Of a stretch of DNA of 15,248 nucleotides, positions 1 through 9,511 are shown in pieces. The notes under the pieces were generated by a model. It saw only the letters and a program-made list of their open reading frames with translations. It searched no databases and was not told the DNA's origin. Position 1 is the first letter of the stretch. The number at the start of each line of letters is the position of its first letter. Position numbers and translations under genes: made by a program. The stretch is from Eimeria necatrix (Eukaryota; Apicomplexa; Conoidasida; Eucoccidiorida; Eimeriidae): the NCBI RefSeq assembly GCF_000499385.1, contig NW_013654645.1, positions 1 to 15,248 of the forward strand, read 5' to 3'.

Positions 1-640
1 TCACAAAGGGAAAAAGACGTCTCAAATTATCCACTGTGTGTACTTCATGTTAATGTTCTGTGCTTTCGACACAGCAAGACACCTAGAGTCTCTACAAGGT
101 CTGCGCAGCGCAGTGGACCTACTACGGCCAAGCACTAGCTGCACACATGCGTCAATTTGAAGCACCATTCACAGAGGTCATGAACACCTCAACATGAAAC
201 ACGTGTCAATTTGAAGGACTGCGGAATTGCTTCCTCAACGCCTCCTACTTATCGACTCTCACTCCCTAAAATAGAAAGAATTCATTTACCCTCCATATCG
301 CCCCGCTTTCAACGTGTTCGACGTGTGGCTTTGACCGCAGCGCGTGCAAATCAACTTCCCCACAAACCAGCCACGTCGCGCACCGCACCGCCAATCCTCA
401 CCCGGCCACAACCTCCACAAACCCTGGAGGTGGAACAATGCACCAGTCGTGTTCTCCCCGCCTTCCAGCTGACCAACTGCGACCCCTTCAGCCTGGCAAC
501 TTCAACAGCCTCGCAGTGTGGCACACAACACATCGCGCGTCATGCAATCGCGCGACCTGCGTATGCAGTCCAACGCCAATGCCACCGACGAACCCGGTTT
601 CACCGTCAAAATGACTTTACAAAAAGATCAACGTACACTT
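1..640. repeat. Unidentified dispersed repeat, copy R1 (truncated by window edge)
   Basis: This stretch aligns by eye with 1540-2101 (R2). The first 200 bases are nearly colinear and differ only at scattered positions, with an offset of 1539 near the start. The offset falls to 1535 around 321-400 and 1519 around 492-540, so there are a few small indels. Shared blocks include CCAATCCTCACCCGG (391 and 1926) and GACGTGTGGCTTTGACCG (about 320 and 1855). Similarity begins at base 2, so the element probably continues to the left. An open frame at 211-699 starts only at TTG and shows no protein-like conservation between copies, so I do not call it a gene. The strand is rich in C and A. I do not recognise the family; a decayed transposable element or subtelomere-type repeat are both possible. 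Confidence 0.75.
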
Positions 641-1539
641 TCGCCAACACCCAAATCATGTCGCCGCTAACCTGCACATCCACAATCAATCCTCCGTAAA
701 TGTGTCCACTGCCAACCGGAACCGTATGGCTTCAGGCTGACGCCGTCGTCACGTGGCGCATGCAAATCGCCCCCCGCCATAATACATAGCGCAATGGACA
801 CTGACGTAGCCAGCAACCAACGCTTTCAAATGCGGGCGGCACCTTGCGCAGCACTCATCGAACTATCACAAGTAACACTATGGCATACGGCAGGACCCAA
901 GTAGGCAGCTACACCAGCAAAGAGTCACGCGTCCCAGCTCGCTTGCTCTCACGTACTGGCTGCTCGCGGTGAACCAATAGCAAGAGCAGCTGAGACGATG
1001 CTTGGCCACTGTCACCTAATACGCCACTTAGTCTGGAGATAATCGCGAGACGCTCCTCCACAAAAGCCGAAAACAAAGGAGATACAGACGGGAGAGCGCT
1101 ACACAGTGCATTGGAAACCTGAACACGACAAGCGCATTTTTGCTGCAAACAAAGGCCGTCACAGCTAGACACACACGCACTTAATCCAGCCACTAAACCC
1201 TGAAGCCGCACGCGCCTGTGGAATATACTATGCACTGCTCTACACGCCTGCCACAAGTTTCAAGTCGATTCCTGCCACATGTTTCAAGTCGATTCCTTGC
1301 CAAGGCGCCGCACCAGAGACGGCGCGTTGGGGGATCATGGATGGAACCGTTGTACTCATGCGCCAGTCTGTGATTTTGTCATATGTGGAGGGCCGCTTAT
1401 TGTGCTGAAACACTCTGCACACGTACAGCCTGCGGAATAAAGTTCACGGCTCACAAATGGCAACAGAAGACACTCCTATGTGCGTTCTCCAACCTCGCTG
1501 CATCAAGCCTCACAAGCACGCCATCAAATCGTTCTAGCA
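641..1539. other. Non-coding interval between repeat copies R1 and R2
   Basis: I see no supported gene here. The short open frames on both strands lack splice context or protein-like composition. The interval contains the 24-bp tandem duplication listed separately and a GCATGC palindrome at 758-763. It may be part of a longer repeat unit, because R2 begins right after it and R1 begins at the window edge, where the equivalent flank cannot be seen. Confidence 0.4.
1247..1294. repeat. 24-bp tandem duplication, two copies
   Basis: Positions 1247-1270 and 1271-1294 are the same 24-base unit with one difference (CCACAAG against CCACATG). Both copies end in TTTCAAGTCGATT. This is a simple local tandem duplication with no sign of a third copy. 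Confidence 0.9.
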
Positions 1540-2101
1540 ACACAAAGGGAAACAGACGTCTCAAATTATCCACTGTGTGTACTTCATGTTAATGTTCTGT
1601 GCTTTCGACAGGGCAAGACATTTAGAGTCTGTACAAGGTCTGCGCAGCGCGATGGACTTACTACGCCCAAGCAATAGCTGCACACATTCGTCAGTTCGAA
1701 GCGCCATTCACAGAAGTCATGAATACCTCAACATAACACACTTGTGGATTTGGATGAGTGCCGAATTGCTTTATCAAGGCCTCCCACCCATAGATTCTTA
1801 CTCCCTGAAGTAGAATACATATACCCTGGGGTTCTTCGCGCTTTTGACGTGTTTGACGTGTGGCTTTGACCGCGGTTCGCGTAACTCATCTTTCCCATAA
1901 GCTGACCACGTCGCGCAGCGCACCGCCAATCCTCACCCGGGCACAAGCTCCACAAATCCTTGAGGCATTCCAATTCACTAATTTTGTTCGGCCGAGTTTG
2001 ATCCCTTCAACCTGGCAATTTTAGCTTCCTCTTAGTAGGACACAGAACACATTGCGCGTGGTGTCGCAAGGTGTCTGTGTTAGCAGACGCCGCCCAATGC
2101 C
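1540..2101. repeat. Unidentified dispersed repeat, copy R2
   Basis: This is the best preserved counterpart of R1. The first ~180 bases match almost base for base. Similarity then continues with indels to the block ending CCAATGCC near 2101, which matches R1 near 583. Reading frames are broken differently in the two copies, so a conserved protein is unlikely. The family is unknown. Confidence 0.75.
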
Positions 2102-2110
2102 TGATTATCT

Positions 2111-2555
2111 GGATTTGAGGCAAGTGCGAATTCTGCAGGTCTACTGAATCGCATCCTCGAAACCTCATGCGCACCGACGCTTACTCCCAGAAGCAGCAAT
2201 TTCTTCAAATATTTTGCATGTTGCTCCACTTTCAAAGTGTAGGCGTGAGTCGTTGGCATCGGGGAGTGTAAGTGACATTTCTCACAAATCAGACGCTTCG
2301 CGCTGCGGCTCGCCAAACGTCACCAGGAAATCACCTCCGCAAGTCACCGAGAAAGCCGTGCTCATCCTGCGATTCGAGTTTCCGAGTTCGAACGGCCCTG
2401 CAAGTTTAGCTGTCCCGCAGTTTGACGGAGAACGCATCGCGTGTCCTGCAATTGTGCGATGTGCTTCTGTAGCTGGACGCCAACGCCTCGTACTAACTGG
2501 ATATCATTGTCAACATGACTTCACCAAAAAAGCCACCTTACACCTAAGCATTGCT
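2111..2555. repeat. Diverged copy R3 of the same repeat
   Basis: This part follows R2 directly and realigns with the middle and right portions of R1 and R2, at lower identity. Examples are GATTTGAGGCAAGTGCGAATT against GATTTGGATGAGTGCCGAATT of R2, CTTACTCCCAGAAGCAG against CTTACTCCCTGAAGTAG, and CGCATCGCGTGTCCTGCAATTG against ACATCGCGCGTCATGCAATCG of R1. It also shares the later R1 block GTCAAAATGACTTTACAAAA as GTCAACATGACTTCACCAAA near 2510-2530. The left ~200 bases of the unit are absent, so R3 is truncated. The open frame at 2214-2594 starts at TTG and is probably chance. Confidence 0.55.
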
Positions 2556-3474
2556 TTCTCAATAGGAATTGTTAAGCACCATTCAAACTGCTAACCCTCT
2601 AACTCATGCTGATGTCGTTTGAGGCAGACGCCGAATCGAGGAATGATCCAAATACAAGCGCAGAGCAAGAGCCCCACAACACATATGCACACGCTGTGGG
2701 CAAAGTAAAATGGATATACGACTTTTACGAATATGTGCTACTGCCAAAGTACACTTGCATTACTTTGTACGCATCGATTTTCACTCCGTGCAGACGGCAG
2801 TTTGTCGGATATTCACTGTACCGTTGCTCTGCTACCAAGCTGGTAGCCCCCTAGTATGTACTCTTTGCCCCGCGTCGAGCAACCCGCGCAGCGTTCAGCC
2901 AAGCTTCTTCATGGTACAACCTCTATAAATCCGCCAGTCAATGCAACCGTGTACCGTGCTAAACATGGCTTTCACTCAGTCTGCTTCGGAGCATTCAGCC
3001 TAATGTTTCTAACTGATAAGCAGAATCAAGCACAGCAGATCAGACTAAGCAGAAATCTGTAAATGGCGAGTAGTTGCAAGCCGATAGCACGACCCAAACT
3101 CTCATGATTAGCGAGACTCATCCGCTACAAATACCAACTTGCAATAGTGGTGTTCAAAATTACGTCACCGGCAGCAAGCAAATACACAACAGAGATATTG
3201 CAACCGTAGAATTGTGAGGAGCTCCAAGTTCATGGCTATGCGCAGACAGTGTAGCCGCGAGTCACGCACAACGGCATGCAGGCTGCTACGCAGCGCACTT
3301 CGTAACTTATGTAGCCAGGAAGAATCATCTGAAAATAAAGGCGTTGCCGCACTACAGAATACGGAAACGTTCTGGAATCAGCGTTGAATGGTGCGCCTAG
3401 ATCATAGCACACTGCTGCTGCGCGTTTCAACTTATGCCACTAAAGTTTAAATCTGTCACTTCAAGCAAACATGA
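2556..3474. other. No gene recognised
   Basis: There are only short overlapping open frames with no convincing composition, start context or splice sites. A GCATGC palindrome lies near 3274. I see no repeat shared with the rest of the window beyond a very weak echo of the R3 start near 2618-2637. Confidence 0.4.
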
Positions 3475-3538
3475 GCTCTTCAGCATGGCCCGAAGGGTCG
3501 ACTTCATGAAAACGTAAGCTTTTCAGCATGGCCCGGAG
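3475..3538. repeat. Pair of 21-bp direct repeats, 43 bp apart
   Basis: Positions 3475-3495 and 3518-3538 share the core TTCAGCATGGCCCG and differ at two positions over 21 bases. The spacing is 43 bases start to start. This could be a small local duplication or a pair of protein-binding sites; nothing nearby decides between them. Confidence 0.75.
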
Positions 3539-5153
3539 TCTCATTCAAAGCAGGAGCTGTGACTGCTAAAGTTTTTCACGTGTTTTCAGCGAATGCATAT
3601 CGTGCCTGTATATCAATCAGCCTAACATTTTTAATGACAAGTCATACCCGAGACGGTTTGGCTCCACTCTTCGCCGATCAACACTCTAGGTCTCGAGCTG
3701 CAGCATATAAATGAAGCCATCTGCGGTTTGTTTGGCTGGCAACGTCGCTGTTGCGTGCGTGCAACAACGGCGCGCGTACGTGAAATCTGATATGTGCTAC
3801 GGAGTTCGCGCAACAGTCCTCCAAAGGTACTTGTGGGATCATCTCGATGACACCAGCTGGCAATGCTACGGCAAATAATCATCACCTCAAGCTTCCAAAT
3901 TGGATGCACCAGGATCCAGGTATGCGGCATGGAAACTTCGAATTGCAGATGGTAGTTCAAAGTACGAAATTTGAGATATTTCGTGATAACAGTAGCTCGT
4001 CCAAAACCGTTGGTAGAGTCAAAAGAATTCTACAATATACAACACATACAAGCAATATCAATAATGTCAGGACATGTGCGTTTCACCAAAGAACGGCATC
4101 TCCTTGAAACGGCAAGACATGCAGCGGCCATCGCTTCACGTCGACGAAATAGTCACAAGATACATGCATCGAAGCACATACCGCTTCACAAAGCATTCCA
4201 AGACGCATGCACCCAGCATCCAACAAGCCGAATTGGAACCTCTGCATTTTGCTATATCTTTACAGACGATGAAGAAAACGTGAAGACCAGAGCGCTTACC
4301 TGCATCTGCCCAACAATGAATAGCTCATTTTGTCTGCTTCGACATACGTGCTGCAGACGCCGCAGGAACCACAAAAACAACCTGTACAACTGTCAAGGGT
4401 TTCACCAACACCAAGAATATCCTAAACGAAAACAAGGGCAGAGGAGAACAAAATGTGCGTCCCAGCACAGCACTTTGTGAAACCGTAAAACGCTTCTGCG
4501 ACACAAGCAAGCGACGCTTCAGTGCAGGAAAAAACTGTCAAATGCATAAGCAAATTCAACCTGACATGTAATGCGCTTCCAGGAAGACGCTCACCAAGCA
4601 CTGTTCTGCAACATGTATTTGGTGTCGAGTCTTTGATAGGGCGTCGTGCCAAACGACAAGAGTGTGGAGCTCAGAAGCAAAAGAGGTTCTACACTCTGCC
4701 ATGTAACGGTCTTGCAGCCACTCAATTTCGCTACAAAAATGCACAGTCTTGCATTGTAAGCACATTACAACGTTGTCAAATACTGTGTTTGCGCAGAAAT
4801 AGCCAACTGCTGCATGCTAGATGCTTACGATGTGTAAGAGGCTGACGGCGAAACGTTTGCCGCAGCAAGCTAGGGAATTCGAAGCGTACCCGAAGAATTC
4901 CAGGCCACTTTGATGATCCCACAGCCTGCGGTGTTCACGCTCGGGCAACACTGCAAGAGCTTTCCACTGCTGAGCACTTAGACGTTGGGACAGTAAGTCT
5001 CCTTTCGAACATATTTTCACGAAAATCACAAACGGAATGCGCGGCGAGCTCTAAGCTTGTATATGAGCCTTGAGAGAAAAAGTACAGTAAGTTCGCAGGC
5101 AAGCCCAGTAGGCGTCCCGACAGTTTCCAAAGCTCAGCAGTACCACGACAAAT
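3539..5153. other. No gene recognised
   Basis: Several open frames of 60-169 codons overlap here on both strands. The longest (3971-4480, plus) starts at TTG, and I see no domain or protein-like composition in it. The plus strand from about 4030 to 4480 is visibly rich in A and C, which alone favours long open frames by suppressing stop codons on one strand. GCATGC palindromes occur at 4205 and 4812. Confidence 0.4.
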
Positions 5154-5558
5154 ATGGCCAACTTAACAAACCAAAATATTGAAACTGAAATTTCAGATGT
5201 CTCATTAGCACTTCACATTATACCTGTGGCTTCTAGCGTTCGCCAGTCAAATACAAAGCGTGGTTCGTTTAGCTACATTTTAGACCACCGAAGACAATCA
5301 AATTCGGTAAGCAGGAGTAACTACCTCATGCACGACACTCAAGAAGGGGTCGACGCTTGCTATTTTGCGTCTCAACAAAGTCAATCTGCCACGCAGTTGT
5401 TCGCGCGGAATCTATGGATTATCTGCAAGCTCCTGTTTTTGATTGTTGTGCCTAATCTGTATTGCAGTTTAGCGGCTGAAATTCCCAACAAAAAGGTTCT
5501 TGAGCAAAGTATTTGTTTTCAGGAGCTTTTTATCACAGGTGTCCATAGGCGGCCATAA
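5154..5558 (+). CDS. Weak candidate: 134-residue protein with one hydrophobic segment
   Basis: This is the longest open frame in the window that begins with ATG. The start sits in CGACAAATATGGCC, with A at -3 and G at +4, a favourable eukaryotic initiation context. The predicted protein is polar and Ser/Gln/Asn rich for about 85 residues. Residues 87-107 then form a hydrophobic stretch (core LLFLIVVP) that could be a single membrane span or signal anchor, followed by a short charged tail ending in RRP. The frame contains a GTAAGC near 5308 and an AG after a pyrimidine-biased run near 5466, so part of it could also be intronic. I find no family resemblance, and purine use at the first codon position is only slightly above one half. 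It may be a chance ORF. Confidence 0.2.
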   Translation: MANLTNQNIETEISDVSLALHIIPVASSVRQSNTKRGSFSYILDHRRQSNSVSRSNYLMHDTQEGVDACYFASQQSQSATQLFARNLWIICKLLFLIVVPNLYCSLAAEIPNKKVLEQSICFQELFITGVHRRP

Positions 5559-6069
5559 GTGGAACAGCATATATGGCAAACGGGGAGCTGTGAAGTACAA
5601 TATGGACGCTCAGCTACACTGCCACAACTGTGAAAGACACATATTCAAAAGCCATTCATGTTTCCCCGTTTGGGAAAATTGTGTGAATTATGAAAACTGA
5701 CGGTCTGTACAAGTATTTCCATGTTAGTGATGCGGGCAAAATTATGCAGCGATATTGTATATGTGCATGTTACAAGCATTGTGGCCCCAGCGATGAAACC
5801 ACATCTAAGAACGCCACAACAGACGTCTGCATTTAGAGGAAGATTACGCAGGAAAAAGTTGTCTAATCTGATAGTTGTAACCTGATATCGGCAGAACACA
5901 CAAAACACTTGAGGTTCTGTTATCAACAAAGATACATTTTCTTCGTTACCCAAACACTAAAGCGCTGCGAGAGCTTCCGATAGGCTCGGAATTCTAACAG
6001 CTGAGCAGCAATATATACAAACGTAATGTAAAAAGCGACAAGAACGGTTACGAAGCGTCAGAGCGTACC
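5559..6069. other. No gene recognised
   Basis: This is AT-richer sequence with short open frames only. The minus-strand frame at 5645-5953 is Cys-rich and has no recognisable feature. Confidence 0.4.
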
Positions 6070-6210
6070 ACGAGACTCATGCTCTTCTGTAGCCGGAAAC
6101 ACGTAGTGAGATGCACCGCAAGTGTGGTTCGTACCAAAGCAGGGCGATCTCTCAAGCACGTGAGGCGTCCAACAAGCAACGCACCTTGCTCAACGCTTCA
6201 GCCGACGTAA
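6070..6210 (+). repeat. Diverged direct repeat, left copy
   Basis: The best-preserved part is 6161-6190, which reads GAGGCGTCCAACAAGCAACG. It matches GAGGCGTCCAGCAAGCAATG at 6616-6645, an offset of 455 bases. The flanks also echo each other: CGTACC followed by a CTCTCA about 20 bases on, and a downstream CTTCAGCCGACGT against CTTGAGCCAATGT. Outer limits are approximate. Confidence 0.5.
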
Positions 6211-6554
6211 GCCGCTGCCTTTCGATGCCAGTGATGACATCGAAGACGGCAAGCGCGGTCTAGAGGTACAACACCGTTGCTCATAAAACAAGAAGTATTT
6301 TTTTCCACATGACTCCATGTGACGCACGTCCACAAGCAAGACGAAACTGCCGTCAACTGCCTGAACCACATGCCTCCACTAACGCCACGAACGAATGTTG
6401 GCGGCCCTTCCCGGCAAACAAGACACTTATGCAAAACACTCTCCTTCTATTTACACCATGCCGTATCTTCCCGCAAACGACCGAGGCTATTTGCTCGCAC
6501 GTTCCAACCGTAAAGATTCGCTTAAAAAACAATCCGCTAGTCCCAAGAGAGGGC
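6211..6554. other. Interval between the two diverged repeats; no gene recognised
   Basis: Overlapping frames of 64-93 codons occur on both strands, and none has supporting composition or splice sites. If the flanking repeats are a tandem pair, this segment is the rest of the left unit, but I could not align it to sequence right of 6665. Confidence 0.35.
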
Positions 6555-6665
6555 GAGCAGTGCAGGTTCGTTGCGAATGTGTGACGTACCACAGCGAAAT
6601 GCTCTCTCATTCGGATGAGGCGTCCAGCAAGCAATGCACCCTGCGTGGAGCTTGAGCCAATGTCT
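6555..6665 (+). repeat. Diverged direct repeat, right copy
   Basis: This is the counterpart of 6070-6210 at an offset of about 455 bases. The clearest block is 6616-6645, with about three differences in 28 bases. No terminal inverted repeats or target-site duplications are visible. Confidence 0.5.
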
Positions 6666-7522
6666 ACTCCTACTTTTGTTTGCTAGTCCTGATGCCCCAG
6701 ACGGAACGCGTGGTCACAAGGCACTCTGTCGTATCTCACAATACAAAAGACGTCACCGTTCACGCTGACTGCCGTAGCTGCGTAAATGATGTTTCCTACC
6801 AACAGCGGCCTGTGTGCGAAGTTGAATCCTCATCAGAATACTGTGCAGAATCAGAGTGTACAAACGAAAGTAGCTAAGCACTCCAAACTATGTGACGAGA
6901 ACTTTGCATGCATGGTTCGCACAACCTGCAGTGGGCGAGTCCCGCGTAGCGTGACAATCAATTCGCCATCACAATTACGCTGTTACACTTTCCATCATGT
7001 TGCAGAAATTTTCGGCCACTTCTTTGGCTCCAGGTGAATTTGAGGTGATTCGCTCATTAATAAAACTGCACGCCCTGGAATCAGCTGTCCATGTGGGCAG
7101 TAGCTAACGCACTTAGACAAGAGTTTTTGCGAGACAGAAGATGATTCTATCCTATCTGAGACCCGGGCCACTTAAAAGAATCGTGCTCCGAAGCCTGCTT
7201 GTGTGCCGAACGCACGCTTCGCCTCCCAGCGCATGTTGCCTCCCGTGGAACACGTGTTTTGCCGAACGCCGTTTTATAACAGCGCCGACAAATTGCAGAG
7301 GAACACTTGTTTAGAGCATCTTTGTCAGCATGTTGCCGTGCACTCGTCGGCTAGAGGCTTCATCGCTGTATCGTGGCCGCGCCTGCGGTTGCATCGTGCT
7401 ATTGACTACTGCATCATGCTCCGCACGTAATCATTTGGGACGAGTTCTAATCAGGAAATGTTTCAGCACTTGTATTCCGCAACGCTCGGCTATAGCTGTT
7501 GTTCTCACAATCTTCAACAAAC
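6666..7522. other. No gene recognised
   Basis: This part has short open frames only. One TGCATGC word lies at 6905-6911. Nothing else stands out. Confidence 0.4.
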
Positions 7523-7697
7523 ATGAGGCCTGACGTAGACGTTCACCATGATTTGCAGTACGACAAACAGAGCTCACAGAACGAAATTATGCCCCGAAAG
7601 TCTTCCTGCCTTTTGAGCGTCACCCAAGCACTTCTCATGAGTGCTGTCTCGGGAATACCTTTGTACCTTGTCTCGTGCAAGGCATCAGCGTTCTTAG
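7523..7697 (+). CDS. Weak candidate: first exon with a signal-peptide-like segment
   Basis: An ATG at 7523 sits in CAACAAACATGAGG (A at -3). A second in-frame ATG lies at 7589, with A at -3. From the second ATG the peptide begins MPRKSSCLLSVTQALLMSA, a basic start followed by a run of mainly small and hydrophobic residues about 25-30 long, as in secretory signal peptides. The frame then meets TTCTTAG/GTGAGG, a good match to a 5' splice site, with the exon ending at 7697 after the first base of a codon. Many coccidian secreted proteins have such a short first exon. I could not identify the second exon. The frame also continues unspliced to 7786. The evidence is limited to composition and one splice-donor match. 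Confidence 0.2.
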
Positions 7698-7834
7698 GTG
7701 AGGATTTACTACTTTTTCTAAGGTTAAGGCTAAAGCCGCAGAAGTCAATTGCACAGCGTGATGTATGGAATCGGTCGAATAGATAGATGGAATGCTAAGA
7801 ACGACCGCTAGAGCTTCTTGCGGTGTGTATGTGC

Positions 7835-7859
7835 ATATTATATATATATATACTATATG

Positions 7860-7909
<50 letters not shown>
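7835..7909. repeat. Compound TA / TG microsatellite
   Basis: An alternating AT tract with interruptions runs from about 7835 to 7874. It is followed directly by an uninterrupted GT tract at 7875-7909, about 17.5 units. The open frame that reads through it (7823-8008) is a by-product of the simple repeat. Alternating purine-pyrimidine tracts of this type can adopt Z-form or cruciform structure and are length-polymorphic. Confidence 0.97.
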
Positions 7910-7910
<1 letters not shown>

Positions 7911-8595
7911 ATGTATTTACCGTGTCTTTGAGTCTGCGTATGTACGGTTACACAGGAATACGGCATGAGCAAAAGCGTTTCAGTCTGCATGCAACGTGCC
8001 ACGGCTGAATAATTACGTTCATGGCAGCGAATAGCAAGTTTCGCGTTGTTCGTCTTGAATCGTTAGTCGGAATTTCCTCCAGTGAATCAAAACTCGATGA
8101 ATACACGTCACATCCATATGATTGTTAGCGAATAGCAAGGGAAGGGAGGGGGTCTAGACTAAAAGGGAGCTGCAATCTCAGCTCAAACAGTGAATTTCAC
8201 TTTCAAGCGCAAGCACCAGTGCTCGTTCTACGCTTGGCACTCATTGGTTAAGGAAAGAGCAGCCAACACATTTTCTGATCTAGGGAGCATAATACAAGCA
8301 AAAATATATTTAGGGCTCTCGAAAAGTCTTGATCTGCATCTCGCCTAGCCCAGCGTGAAGATTTAGTGGCATAGTCGGAAAGAGCTGGAATGTTTTCCTC
8401 GTGTCTCTGGCATTTTTCCGTATTTGATCTAAATTTCTTTTTGCATTGCGGAAACGGTGAATTTAGCAAAGTGAAGTAGCCTCACGCCCTGTTTGATGGT
8501 GAGCAGCTGCAAAAATGCACGTGTTGTTCCCTTAGCATTGTTTGCTTCAATAAATGCCTATCAACAATATTACCGAGAAACCGGTTTCGGCACAA
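7910..8595. other. No gene recognised
   Basis: A TGCATGC word lies at 7986-7992. The 13-mer AGCGAATAGCAAG occurs twice, near 8026 and 8128. A G-rich stretch, GGGAAGGGAGGGGG, lies at 8139-8152. The minus-strand frame 8248-8469 has a hydrophilic, helix-like middle but no start context, splice sites or family match, so I leave it out. Confidence 0.35.
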
Positions 8596-8675
8596 CTGGG
8601 TTTGCTGACGCACGAGCTAATCACGTTTAGTTCTCCGCGCCGTTGAATGTCATGGATTCGATCCCGTGCACCCAA
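8596..8675 (+). other. tRNA-like relic (possible pol III element or tRNA-derived SINE fragment)
   Basis: A T-arm-like hairpin is visible: CATGG, loop ATTCGATC, CCGTG (8651-8668). The stem has five pairs, one of them G-T, and the loop would be the standard TTCGATC but for one extra A. An ACCCA at 8670-8674 can pair with TGGGT at 8597-8601 as a partial acceptor stem. A box-A-like TGACGCACGAG lies at 8606-8616, about 38 bases before the box-B-like element. I could not form a credible D arm with its GG pair, or an anticodon arm. A functional tRNA is therefore unlikely; a decayed tRNA or SINE head, or chance, are the alternatives. Confidence 0.2.
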
Positions 8676-9221
8676 ATGATCCGACTAATTAAGAGTATCT
8701 ATACTAGAAAAGGCCGATACGTGCTTTCGAAAACCCAAAAGCTCGCTTTTCTGTTCCTTCGTAAACCTGTACTGAATTAAGCTTTCAAACAAAACAAACA
8801 AAGCCTTGCAGAGCCACTCTCCAGCGACGTAATTCGTCAATGCCGGAGCCCAGGAGAAAGAGACTTCATGCGAGATCATTGCGACCGAGAACTCCTAGTC
8901 ACTCTATAGTTTGGAAGGCGGGTTTGCAAAGCGGTCTCCAAGAATAACTGCCAGGCACATTCTATCAGTCAAAAGGGTCTATTGTATGTCTGCTGGGATC
9001 CTGCAGTAGCGCTAGATATGCCTAATGGTATATGATATTGCCCCGCTTGGTTACGTCTGCACCCAGCTCTGTAGTGGCGACGACAAATGAGCATGCGCCT
9101 TGGTGTGGCGCCATTTTTCAGCGCCAAAGCATAACCGTGTTCCATGATTCTTCATGAAGGCTATCGAAAGGCGTAATGCACAAAAAATGAGGGGTAAATA
9201 TGGAGGGACTAAAATAGCAGT
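8676..9221. other. No gene firmly supported
   Basis: The minus strand holds a 64-codon ATG frame (8685-8879) with a protein-like composition: a hydrophobic middle and a Lys/Glu-rich tail. It has only a weak start context and no partner exon that I can see. No repeats were noticed. Confidence 0.3.
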
Positions 9222-9511
9222 TGCATGCAGCCATACCCCAGTAACTTTGCCCAAGTTACGGTGCAGCTTCCACAAACCCAGCAAAGGAATGTCCCGCTCG
9301 CTTTCGAATGCAAATGTTTCTCTACAAACGGCGTTTTGCTTTTTCCTTATTGCTCTGACTTTCAAAATGGAATATGGACTGCTGCAATGCATGCTCACGT
9401 CATCCAATCGCCTACTCGGAACGTCTTCTTTCGGCTGAGAGCACTATCAAGCTACTGAATCTGGTTCACAGGAGCTCGCTTTTGCATGCGCTTGGGGGCT
9501 TCAGTGCATGC
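9222..9511. promoter_or_regulatory. Cluster of four TGCATGC words
   Basis: TGCATGC occurs at 9222-9228, 9388-9394, 9483-9489 and 9505-9511. That is four times in 290 bases, where less than one would be expected by chance. The word is a known cis-regulatory motif in apicomplexans, including promoters of Toxoplasma. I see no convincing gene start on either side, so a promoter role is only a suggestion. The last word lies at the very edge of the 16S-like fragment. Confidence 0.3.

Noticed and set aside
211..699. 162-codon plus-strand frame inside R1
   Set aside because: It starts only at TTG, the aligned copy R2 does not keep the frame open, and the C/A-rich strand lacks stop-prone composition, so it is expected by chance.
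1..2560. CRISPR-like or satellite array
   Set aside because: The repeats are long, diverged and unevenly spaced, with no short identical repeats and unique spacers.
3971..4480. 169-codon plus-strand frame, the longest in the window
   Set aside because: It starts at TTG, lies in A/C-rich sequence that suppresses stops, and shows no domain, repeat or splice support.
7823..8008. 61-codon frame across the TA/TG tract
   Set aside because: It is generated by the dinucleotide repeat (Val-Cys alternation) and is not a gene.
8139..8152. G-rich run as a possible quadruplex
   Set aside because: It has only three separate G3-or-longer runs, so a standard three-tetrad quadruplex cannot form.
8248..8469. 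73-codon minus-strand frame with a hydrophilic middle
   Set aside because: It has no start context, splice sites or codon bias beyond chance.
9051..9438. Overlapping 118-codon minus and 94-codon plus frames
   Set aside because: Both strands are open with similar quality, with no splice context or family match, so I cannot choose either.
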